From NCBI GenBank assembly GCA_030640865.1, contig DAOWIP010000455.1, positions 1 through 9,689 on the forward strand: a stretch of DNA of 9,689 nt, read 5' to 3'. Within the stretch, counting starts at the first letter, position 1; every line of letters starts with the position of its first letter. Below are positions 1 through 5,387 of this stretch, piece by piece. A model generated the notes under the pieces. It worked only from the letters and a program-made list of their open reading frames with translations, did not search any database and had not been told where the DNA came from. The translations under genes and the position numbers were made by a program. Source of the DNA: Sedimentisphaerales bacterium. Lineage in GTDB: Bacteria > Planctomycetota > Phycisphaerae > Sedimentisphaerales > SM23-30.

Positions 1-39
1 AAGCGACATTTGTGCCCGCTCTCCATATCGATATGCCAT
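1..39 (-). CDS. Transposase N-terminus, IS1182-like (cut by window edge)
   Basis: Only the first 13 codons are inside the window (ATG at 39-37), reading MAYRYGERAQMSL and running off the left edge. From memory, a start of the form MAYRYGxRxQMxLLPxS is typical of DDE transposases of the IS1182 group, which cut and join the ends of their own element. The strong Shine-Dalgarno 7 bases upstream (46-53) supports a real start and contrasts with the weak sites of the transporter genes, as expected for a mobile gene. The IS end should lie between about 60 and 230, but no terminal inverted repeat can be proven without the other end. The family call rests on 13 residues; that this is a gene start is more certain than which IS family it belongs to. 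Confidence 0.6.
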   Translation of the reverse strand, partial: MAYRYGERAQMSL

Positions 40-45
40 GATAAG

Positions 46-53
46 ACCTCCTT
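46..53 (-). promoter_or_regulatory. Strong Shine-Dalgarno of the transposase
   Basis: On the minus strand this reads AAGGAGGT, an almost perfect anti-16S match, placed about 7 bases before the ATG at 39. It fixes the transposase start. Confidence 0.75.
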
Positions 54-80
54 GTCTGTTGTTGTCTTAATACCAGTTGC

Positions 81-111
81 ATTGTAACATATCGGGTAGT
101 AAAATAAACAA
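81..111 (-). promoter_or_regulatory. Possible transposase promoter
   Basis: On the minus strand a TTGTTT (111-106) precedes a TACAAT (86-81). The -10 is close to TATAAT, but the 19-bp spacing is longer than the usual 17, so this is a weak candidate. It lies about 40 bases upstream of the transposase start. Confidence 0.25.
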
Positions 112-290
112 ATTACTATTATTAATTGCGACACAGCCTGGCAGCCGAAGGGGCGAAAGAAAGCAACCCGTAAAAAGTGCGAACGCCAATAGACAAACTC
201 AGTTCACTACCCAAACGTTAGTCTCGTAAGAAAAAGGAGACAGGGTACTTTTTTTCTTATCTTTACTTTCTTCGCTGTCTTCTGTTCAAT

Positions 291-320
291 TTATTCGTGT
301 CAATTCGCGTTCATTCGTGG
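291..320. repeat. Three 10-bp phased repeats with core ATTCGYG
   Basis: Three contiguous 10-base units (291-300, 301-310, 311-320) share the core ATTCGYG at the same phase, with variable first, second and last bases. The period is exactly one helical turn. From memory, similar degenerate strings of repeated 'TTCGTGT/CGTGG' type are frequent between genes in Planctomycetota and some other environmental bacteria; their function is unknown to me. Confidence 0.6.
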
Positions 321-433
321 CTGAAATTTTTCACTTTTTTTTCTAATTTTTATAATATGCAATTGGCGTCGGCGCGCGCGTTTGCGATGGTCGGCCCTTT
401 TTTTCGGCTGAACTTTCGTTCAATTTTGTTTAA

Positions 434-466
434 TTTTGGACATTTTGCGTTAACAACTGTCCAAAA
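434..466. repeat. 9-bp perfect inverted repeat (hairpin)
   Basis: TTTTGGACA at 434-442 is the exact reverse complement of TGTCCAAAA at 458-466, with a 15-base loop that contains GTTAAC. Neither strand continues into a T-run, so a classical terminator is unlikely. It could be a protein-binding site or part of a mobile-element remnant. Confidence 0.5.
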
Positions 467-484
467 GAAGAAGAAATCATTAAA

Positions 485-518
485 ATTTACGTTGCAAAAA
501 TGCAATACCATCGTAAAT
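485..518 (-). terminator. Compound hairpin, possible terminator of the opp block
   Basis: The outer arms ATTTACG (485-491) and CGTAAAT (512-518) pair over 7 bp. The inner arms TTGCA (492-496) and TGCAA (501-505) pair over 5 bp around AAAA, leaving a 6-base bulge (506-511). Read on the minus strand, the stem is followed by TTTTAATGATTTC, a weak U-rich tail, about 110 bases beyond the oppF stop. It is the best terminator candidate downstream of the transporter genes, but the stem is AT-rich and the tail imperfect. Confidence 0.3.
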
Positions 519-626
519 GCGCGCGCTACGGGTTGCGATCATATTTGTTGCATGAATACCCATAAGACACTTTTTATTTGTACTGAACCGGCGAAAAAAG
601 CAGTGGTTTCGGCAAGCCTTCGATAA

Positions 627-1607
627 TTATTCTGTAACCCAGCAGGAGGCAATATGTTCCGGATTGCCGGCTTTGGCCTCGAGTTGAGGGGTGTCGGTGC
701 GGCAGCGGTCGATACGCATCTGGCAGCGAGGATGGAATGGGCAGCCGGACGGTGGATTAATCGGACTGGGTACTTCGCCCTGAAGTGCGACACGTTCGTA
801 GCGGCGGTGTGGGTCCGGCTGCGGAACAGCCGACATCAGGGCCATCGTATAGGGATGTTTGGGGTTTTTATATATTTCCTCGGCGCTGGCATGCTCAACA
901 ATCTTGCCGAGGTACATAACAGCCACGTAATCACTGATGTGCTCAACGACGGCCAAGTCGTGGGCGATGAATAAATACGTCAGACCGAACTCCTTCTGCA
1001 AATCCATCAATAGGTTAATTATCTGTGACTGGATGGAAACGTCCAGGGCGCTGACAGGCTCATCGCAAACGATAAATCGCGGGTTCAGGGCCAAAGCACG
1101 GGCGATGCCGATACGCTGTCGCTGGCCGCCGGAAAATTCGTGCGGGTACCGGTTGACATACGACGGCGACAACCCAACCTTTTCCAGCAGTTCGGCTACG
1201 CGCCGGCGGCGATCATTACCGCGGGCCAGGCCGTGTACGGTCAGTGATTCCCCCACAATATTACCAACGGTCATCCGCGGATTAAGCGAGCCGAACGGGT
1301 CCTGGAAGATAATCTGCATATCGCGCCGGAGCCGACGCATCTTGCGGTATGACTGCTGAAAGACGTCGTTACCGTCAAAGGCCACCTTCCCACTTGTAGA
1401 TGGGATCAGGCGCAGGATAGTACGGCCGAGTGTGGTTTTACCACTGCCGCTTTCACCGACCAGCCCCAGAGTCTTTCCACGCGGAATACGAAAACTTACG
1501 CCGTCCACCGCCCTGACCCAGGCCGATACGCGCGAAAAAATCCCCTTGCGAACGGGAAAATAGGTCCGCAAATCTTCAACCGTTAATAAATCACCGTTTG
1601 CTGTCAT
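627..1607 (-). CDS. oppF: Oligopeptide ABC transporter ATPase OppF/DppF
   Basis: This is one of two ATP-binding subunits that form the motor of the importer on the inner face of the membrane. The ATG at 1607 gives 326 residues. The open frame extends to a TTG at 1685, but those 26 extra residues are unlike the family, so they were rejected. Visible motifs are Walker A GESGSGKT (51-58), Q-loop Q102, signature FSGGQRQR (158-165), Walker B ending in DEP (E183), D-loop SALD and switch H216. The C-terminal oligo_HPY region carries four cysteines (C289, C295, C302, C322) in the [10 protein letters not shown] context; in some OppD/DppD-type ATPases such cysteines hold a 4Fe-4S cluster. The gene is last in the block, normally coupled to oppD, but here separated from it by mntA-hepT. 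No Shine-Dalgarno is visible, and a candidate promoter lies directly upstream (1618-1646). Confidence 0.93.
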   Translation of the reverse strand: MTANGDLLTVEDLRTYFPVRKGIFSRVSAWVRAVDGVSFRIPRGKTLGLVGESGSGKTTLGRTILRLIPSTSGKVAFDGNDVFQQSYRKMRRLRRDMQIIFQDPFGSLNPRMTVGNIVGESLTVHGLARGNDRRRRVAELLEKVGLSPSYVNRYPHEFSGGQRQRIGIARALALNPRFIVCDEPVSALDVSIQSQIINLLMDLQKEFGLTYLFIAHDLAVVEHISDYVAVMYLGKIVEHASAEEIYKNPKHPYTMALMSAVPQPDPHRRYERVALQGEVPSPINPPSGCPFHPRCQMRIDRCRTDTPQLEAKAGNPEHIASCWVTE

Positions 1608-1617
1608 CTTTATTGAA

Positions 1618-1646
1618 AATATAAAATAAACATTGTTTTTTTGTAA
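1618..1646 (-). promoter_or_regulatory. Candidate oppF promoter
   Basis: On the minus strand TTACAA (1646-1641) and TATATT (1623-1618) are separated by exactly 17 bp. The -10 matches five of six consensus bases. The expected start, near 1611, would leave only about four bases before the oppF ATG, so the transcript would be almost leaderless. The surrounding sequence is very AT-rich, which raises the chance of a random match. Confidence 0.35.
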
Positions 1647-1693
1647 CCACCACAGGTTCTTTTCTTTATTAGGCCTCGTGAACAATTACAAAT

Positions 1694-2038
1694 TTAGGAA
1701 CTCTTCAATATTTCGAATAAATGCTTTTCTAATTCGGGAACACTCGTTATCGCCGTTTCCCATACATCTTCAAAGTCAACTATTTCATATTTATGAGCAA
1801 TAATATTTCTCAGGCCCTTGATTTTTCGCCATGGTATCTGCGAATATGCCTGCCTGAAATTATCCGGAAAGACAGTTGTCAATTCGCCAATATTTATAAT
1901 TGTCATAGCAATCGCTCGTTGTGCAATATTATCATCTAAAAATTCTTCTTTTGTATATCGCATTGTCATCTCATTGACAATTGATATTTCATTAAGAATT
2001 TTCTGTAAAACTATTCTGTTACTCTTACTGATGTTCAT
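1694..2038 (-). CDS. hepT: HEPN-domain toxin HepT (DUF86 family)
   Basis: This 114-residue, probably all-helical protein of the HEPN/DUF86 family is the toxin of the HepT-MntA system, an RNase that cuts RNA in the cytoplasm. The decisive motif is R77-N-I-I-A-H82-K-Y84, the R-x4-H-x-Y active site of HepT. In characterised systems the antitoxin modifies this tyrosine with AMP. The context around it (IPWRKIKGLRN before, VDFEDVWE after) is typical of the family. The ATG at 2038 was chosen; the frame opens at an ATG at 2077, but that would overlap mntA by 53 bases and add a Leu/Arg-rich stretch the family lacks. The chosen start overlaps the mntA stop by 14 bases, which indicates coupled translation. 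The gene is intact and carries all catalytic residues. Confidence 0.88.
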   Translation of the reverse strand: MNISKSNRIVLQKILNEISIVNEMTMRYTKEEFLDDNIAQRAIAMTIINIGELTTVFPDNFRQAYSQIPWRKIKGLRNIIAHKYEIVDFEDVWETAITSVPELEKHLFEILKSS

Positions 2039-2315
2039 ACAAAGAAACCGCCTTGGTAATGTCAATAATGCTATCATCCTTTAGTGGAAGCTTAATAGTA
2101 TCAACGGCCACATCCAGCTCTTCCCGCAATTCCTGATTAAAACCGGCTATCTCAAAAAGGGAAATAGGGTTTATCGAAAATTCGACCAGTACATCCACAT
2201 CACTTTTATCATCAGCTTTTCCATCTGCATAAGAACCAAACAGCAGTACCTTGTTGACTGGATAATGCGGAGCTATTTTTTCTGTCGCTTTTTTGATTTG
2301 TTCTATGGACAACAT
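2025..2315 (-). CDS. mntA: MNT-type nucleotidyltransferase antitoxin MntA
   Basis: This 96-residue minimal nucleotidyltransferase is the likely antitoxin that neutralises the HEPN partner by transferring AMP to its active-site tyrosine. The polymerase-beta-like motif is present: G27-S28-Y-A-D-G, then S38-D39-V-D41, which supply the GS and the first two metal-binding aspartates. D72 in the AVDT segment is the likely third carboxylate. The frame opens at a TTG at 2336, but the ATG at 2315 is preceded by AAGGAA at the right distance and matches the usual family start. Composition is markedly AT-rich (35% GC in the line 2161-2220) compared with oppF, consistent with acquisition from elsewhere. 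The order is antitoxin first, toxin second, in one overlapping unit. Confidence 0.88.
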   Translation of the reverse strand: MLSIEQIKKATEKIAPHYPVNKVLLFGSYADGKADDKSDVDVLVEFSINPISLFEIAGFNQELREELDVAVDTIKLPLKDDSIIDITKAVSLYEHQ

Positions 2316-2322
2316 TTTAAAT

Positions 2323-2328
2323 TTCCTT
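2323..2328 (-). promoter_or_regulatory. Shine-Dalgarno of mntA
   Basis: AAGGAA on the minus strand lies 7 bases before the ATG at 2315. It decides this ATG over the upstream TTG at 2336, which it would lie inside. Confidence 0.65.
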
Positions 2329-2335
2329 TTTTTCA

Positions 2336-2364
2336 ATATTAACGCTAACGACGCTATAAATCAA
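2336..2364 (-). promoter_or_regulatory. Candidate promoter of mntA-hepT
   Basis: TTGATT (2364-2359) and TAATAT (2341-2336) on the minus strand are spaced by 17 bp; each matches four of six consensus bases. Transcription would begin near 2329, just upstream of the Shine-Dalgarno. This would let the cassette be expressed independently of the transporter operon. Confidence 0.35.
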
Positions 2365-2431
2365 TTTTGGTTCTTTCTTATTTATAAACGCTTGCGCCTA
2401 TTGCACCATTACAGCCTGAGCTTCTACGGGA

Positions 2432-2450
2432 TGATTTATATCATAAATCA
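2432..2450. promoter_or_regulatory. 19-bp palindrome upstream of mntA
   Basis: TGATTTAT (2432-2439) and ATAAATCA (2443-2450) form a perfect 8-bp inverted repeat around ATC. It sits in the 180-base gap between the oppD stop and mntA, 117 bases before the mntA ATG. Its symmetry and length fit an operator for a dimeric regulator; neither arm is GC-rich and no T-run follows, so it is not a good terminator. Apart from this palindrome and the candidate mntA promoter, the gap holds nothing recognisable. Confidence 0.4.
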
Positions 2451-2495
2451 CGATTAGTACAAATATTTACATGAACGGTTGCGTTTTTTTATTGT

Positions 2496-3503
2496 CTATG
2501 TCACATTTTTCATTTCCCTGCTGGTTTTCCAGCAGGCGGCCCAATGGCTTGGCTTGATCTGTTCAAGTGGTGGTTCTTTTGTACGGCATTGTTCATCGGC
2601 ATTGGCCTGATAGTAGGGACAGCGGGGATGGAACTTACAACCGGTCGGAAAATGCAGCGGATCGGGTACGGTTCCGGGGATGACTTCGAGACGGTCATTT
2701 CGGCTGCCTAACCGCGGCAGGGATCGCAACAAACCCCGCGTATAGGGGTGAAGGGGATGGTCGAAGATATTATTGACGTCAGCCTTTTCAACAATGCGGG
2801 AGGCATACATAACGACAACATCTTCGGCGTTCTCAGCAACAACAGCCAAATCGTGCGTAATCAACAGAACGCTCATGTGGTTACGCTGCTGGAGTTCTTT
2901 GATAAGTTCGAGTATCTGGGCCTGAATGGTAACATCGAGTGCCGTTGTCGGTTCATCCGCGATAAGAAGTGTCGGGTCGCAACTCAGGGCCATAGCGATC
3001 ATAATCCTTTGTCGCATGCCGCCGGACATCTGGTGCGGATATTCTTTGGCTCGCTGTTCAGGCTCGGCGATGCCGACCAATCGCAGCATTTCGGTGGCAT
3101 GGCTCCAGGCGGCAGGGCCTTTTTTGTCCTGATGAAGTTCGATTGCCTCAACGATTTGATCGCCAACTGTATAGACCGGGTTAAGGCTGGTCATAGGCTC
3201 CTGAAAGATCATAGCTATCTCGTTACCGCGGATAGTGCGCATTCTTTTTTCAGACAGTTTCAGGAGGTCTCGGCTCTGAAACAGGATTTCGCCGCCGATG
3301 ATTTTGCCGGGCGGATCGGGTATTAGTCGCAGGATCGACAACGCCGTAACGCTTTTACCACAACCGCTCTCGCCGACCAATGCCAATGTTTCGCCTTTTT
3401 TAATATCAACGCTTACATCCTGTACCGCCTTGGCAGTACCTTCCTCGGTATGGAAGTACGTCGAGAGATTATGAATCGATAACAATATTTCGTTGTTACT
3501 CAT
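2496..3503 (-). CDS. oppD: Oligopeptide ABC transporter ATPase OppD/DppD
   Basis: This 335-residue ATP-binding subunit pairs with OppF to power import. Motifs are Walker A GESGCGKS (44-51), Q-loop Q101 in [11 protein letters not shown], signature MSGGMRQR (159-166), Walker B LLIADEP with E184, D-loop ALD (188-190) and switch H217. The C-terminal oligo_HPY domain begins around HPLHPYT (249-255) and contains C289, C295, C306 and C324, the four-cysteine arrangement that binds a 4Fe-4S cluster in studied OppD/DppD proteins. The ATG follows the oppC2 stop after only 7 bases, so the two are co-transcribed. The length is normal for the family. After this gene the operon is interrupted by the mntA-hepT cassette before oppF. 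Confidence 0.95.
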   Translation of the reverse strand: MSNNEILLSIHNLSTYFHTEEGTAKAVQDVSVDIKKGETLALVGESGCGKSVTALSILRLIPDPPGKIIGGEILFQSRDLLKLSEKRMRTIRGNEIAMIFQEPMTSLNPVYTVGDQIVEAIELHQDKKGPAAWSHATEMLRLVGIAEPEQRAKEYPHQMSGGMRQRIMIAMALSCDPTLLIADEPTTALDVTIQAQILELIKELQQRNHMSVLLITHDLAVVAENAEDVVVMYASRIVEKADVNNIFDHPLHPYTRGLLRSLPRLGSRNDRLEVIPGTVPDPLHFPTGCKFHPRCPYYQANADEQCRTKEPPLEQIKPSHWAACWKTSREMKNVT

Positions 3504-3510
3504 GTACCAA

Positions 3511-4440
3511 TTATACCTTCAATTTCGGATCGAGTGAATCCCTTAAAGCGTCACCGAAAATGTTCAATGCCAACGAAATGAAGAAAATGGCTGCTGTCGC
3601 CGCCGCCATTTGCCACCAGACACCACGTGAGAGTTCTATGCGCGCGTCATTTATCATTGCTCCCCAGCTTGGCCGATCAGTTTCCCCCAAACCGAGGAAA
3701 CTCAATATGACCTCAGCGTGAATAAAACCGACGAAACGAAGGGAAAAGTTAATAATTATAATATGGAAAACATTAGGCAGGAGATGTTTGAATATGATTC
3801 TCATCGTTGGGCAGCCATAAGAACGGGCGGCAAGGACATAATCGGATTCCTTGCGTTTTATAATCTCTCCGCGAATCAGTCGGCAGATACCGACCCAGCT
3901 TGTAAGGCCTATGGCCAGATAAACCGTAGTTATACCTGTGAGTTTTATGCCGAAAATCGTCTTGTTCTGCAGAACCACAGCGAAGGCCAGTACCAGAAGA
4001 ATATACGGCACCGAGCTTAATGTGGAATATATCCAGACGACGACATCATCTGTAACGCCACGGAAATATCCCGCGATTGCGCCCAAAGGCACACCGATAG
4101 CAAGACTGATAAACGATGCGCACAGCGCGACGGTTATCGATATTTTTACGCCGTATAGTGTTTTTCTCAGAACCGATCTGCCGAAAATATCCGTACCGAA
4201 TACATTTTTTACACTTGGCGGCTGATAGGAATCACCTGTTTCTTCCTCCCAACTGATCGTCTGCATATTCCAGTCGAGCGATTCGGCCAGATATATAAAA
4301 CCCGCAAACCCGACATAAAATGTTATCACCACGAAACTTATCATAGCCAACTTCTGTCTGCGCAATCGCCGCAGGGCATCAGACCAAAGGCTTCGGCCTT
4401 TCTGATATATGTTTTCCGCTGGTTTTTGCAACTTATTCAA
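3511..4440 (-). CDS. oppC: Oligopeptide ABC transporter permease OppC, second copy
   Basis: This inner-membrane permease forms half of a translocation channel with the OppB-type protein encoded just upstream. The open frame reaches an ATG at 4512, but that would overlap oppB2 by 80 bases with residues that are only a shadow of its end. A TTG at 4440 with GAGGA six bases before it gives 309 residues and an 8-base overlap with oppB2, so it is preferred. Features are an OppC_N-type first membrane segment (about 32-51), the [13 protein letters not shown] motif (81-93), three to four further hydrophobic segments, the EAA coupling loop with Y201-x-x-A-A-x-x-x-G209 and HLLPN (219-223), and VILSFLGLG (244-252). 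A periplasmic stretch around 55-78 is acidic and polar. The protein is clearly divergent from OppC1, so the pair is not a recent duplication. Confidence 0.92.
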   Translation of the reverse strand: MNKLQKPAENIYQKGRSLWSDALRRLRRQKLAMISFVVITFYVGFAGFIYLAESLDWNMQTISWEEETGDSYQPPSVKNVFGTDIFGRSVLRKTLYGVKISITVALCASFISLAIGVPLGAIAGYFRGVTDDVVVWIYSTLSSVPYILLVLAFAVVLQNKTIFGIKLTGITTVYLAIGLTSWVGICRLIRGEIIKRKESDYVLAARSYGCPTMRIIFKHLLPNVFHIIIINFSLRFVGFIHAEVILSFLGLGETDRPSWGAMINDARIELSRGVWWQMAAATAAIFFISLALNIFGDALRDSLDPKLKV

Positions 4441-5371
4441 AGGAAATCCTCGGATCGACCAAGGCGTAACACAGGTCGGTAATAAGGTTGAACATAACAA
4501 AAAGAATGGCACTTATGTATGTCATGGCGTTGATTACAAAGTAGTCCCGCGCACCTATAGCATCTATCATCAGATAGCCCAGGCCCGGTATGCCGAAAAA
4601 ACGCTCCAGCAGAAGCGATCCCAAAAACAAAAAAGGTATGGCCAGAACCACCTGGGTGATGATTGGTATCATGGCGTTTTTGAGTACATGTTTGAATAAG
4701 ACGCGTGTCGTGCTCAGGCCCTTGGCATACGCGGTGCGGACATAATCGCTACGCATTTCATCAAGCATAATCGTTCGGTAAAATCGCAGATTCCCTCCAA
4801 GCCCGGCGACGATACCGATGATTATCGGTAAGGCCACGTATTGCGGCATAGCCAAATCCGGGGAAAAAAACACAGGGAACAATCCCCATTTATACGCGAA
4901 AAAATACTGGCCAAAAAGAATAAAACTCAAATAGGGAACGCTCATCCCTGAGACGCAAACAACAAGAACAATAACATCCCATTTCGAGCCTCGAAGGAAA
5001 GCTACTATCAACGAAAGGCTTATCGCGATTATGAGAGTGCAAAAGAACATCGGTATCGTAAGAGCCAGCGACGGACCTGCTCCACGCTTGATTTTATCAA
5101 TCACCGGCTCACGGTCACGAGCTCTTCCGAAATTAAATGTCAGGGCATTTTTAAAATGATTTATAAACTGACTGTCCCACGAGAGAAACAGGGGTTTATC
5201 GAGGCCGTACTCCGCGCGGATTTCATCGATTGTTTCCTGCGTGGCGTTTTTGCCGGCGATTTCCAGAGATATATCGCCCCCGACAAGATTGAACAGCACA
5301 AAAGTAAGCAGTAAAACACCAAATACTATCGGTATTATATACAAAAGTCGTCTTATTATATATGAAGTCAT
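4433..5371 (-). CDS. oppB: Oligopeptide ABC transporter permease OppB, second copy
   Basis: This 312-residue permease of the BPD_transp_1 family is the partner of OppC2. The start MTSYIIRRLLYIIPIVFGVLL is the classical OppB/DppB N-terminus; the frame opens 28 codons earlier (5455), inside oppA, and that extension was rejected. Membrane segments are seen near 8-29, 103-125, 132-160, 178-195, 235-256 and 282-305. The EAA loop is D209-Y-V-R-T-A-Y-A-K-G218 followed by KHVLKNA (227-233). The C-terminus VDPRIS is typical. A periplasmic loop of about 70 residues (30-100) includes the family's YGLDKPL motif (55-61). The gene starts 16 bases after the oppA stop, with no clear Shine-Dalgarno, and overlaps the start of oppC2, so translation is probably coupled. 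Confidence 0.93.
   Translation of the reverse strand: MTSYIIRRLLYIIPIVFGVLLLTFVLFNLVGGDISLEIAGKNATQETIDEIRAEYGLDKPLFLSWDSQFINHFKNALTFNFGRARDREPVIDKIKRGAGPSLALTIPMFFCTLIIAISLSLIVAFLRGSKWDVIVLVVCVSGMSVPYLSFILFGQYFFAYKWGLFPVFFSPDLAMPQYVALPIIIGIVAGLGGNLRFYRTIMLDEMRSDYVRTAYAKGLSTTRVLFKHVLKNAMIPIITQVVLAIPFLFLGSLLLERFFGIPGLGYLMIDAIGARDYFVINAMTYISAILFVMFNLITDLCYALVDPRISFE
4447..4451 (-). promoter_or_regulatory. Shine-Dalgarno deciding the TTG start of oppC2
   Basis: GAGGA on the minus strand lies inside the end of oppB2, six bases before the TTG at 4440. It supports the TTG as the true start in place of the upstream ATG at 4512. Confidence 0.5.
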
Positions 5372-5387
5372 TTTATCGAATCTAAAA

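Larger units (their letters stand above)
40..626. other. Long AT-rich intergenic region with IS flank
   Basis: No convincing gene is visible between the transposase start and the stop of oppF. The left part (about 40-230) is probably still inside the IS or spans its end. From about 240 on there are runs of T and A, a 10-bp phased repeat and two hairpins, listed separately. A plus-strand open frame covers 297-626, but it begins inside the phased repeat, has no Shine-Dalgarno, and encodes a low-complexity Phe/Lys/Asn-rich product with no recognisable motif, so it is not annotated. The region is downstream of both oppF and any opposing gene, so a transcription terminator is expected here. Confidence 0.6.

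Noticed and set aside
94..212. GGGTAGT (94-100) and ACTACCC (206-212) as possible inverted repeat or IS end
   Set aside because: Only seven bases match over a spacing of 105, which is expected by chance; the true IS terminal repeat cannot be identified without the far end.
297..626. Plus-strand open frame of 109 codons in the left intergenic region
   Set aside because: It starts inside the phased repeat, lacks a Shine-Dalgarno, spans both hairpins, and gives a Phe/Lys-rich product without any motif. It is best explained as chance openness of AT-rich DNA.
580..626. Terminator directly after the oppF stop
   Set aside because: A six-T run follows on the minus strand, but the only stem before it is a 3-bp GGC/GCC pair, too weak to call.
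1608..1685. N-terminal extension of oppF to a TTG at 1685
   Set aside because: The extra residues are aromatic and basic, have no family counterpart and cross the AT-rich junction after hepT. The ATG at 1607 fits the family.
2039..2077. N-terminal extension of hepT to an ATG at 2077
   Set aside because: It would overlap mntA by 53 bases, and the added residues do not resemble the start of DUF86 proteins.
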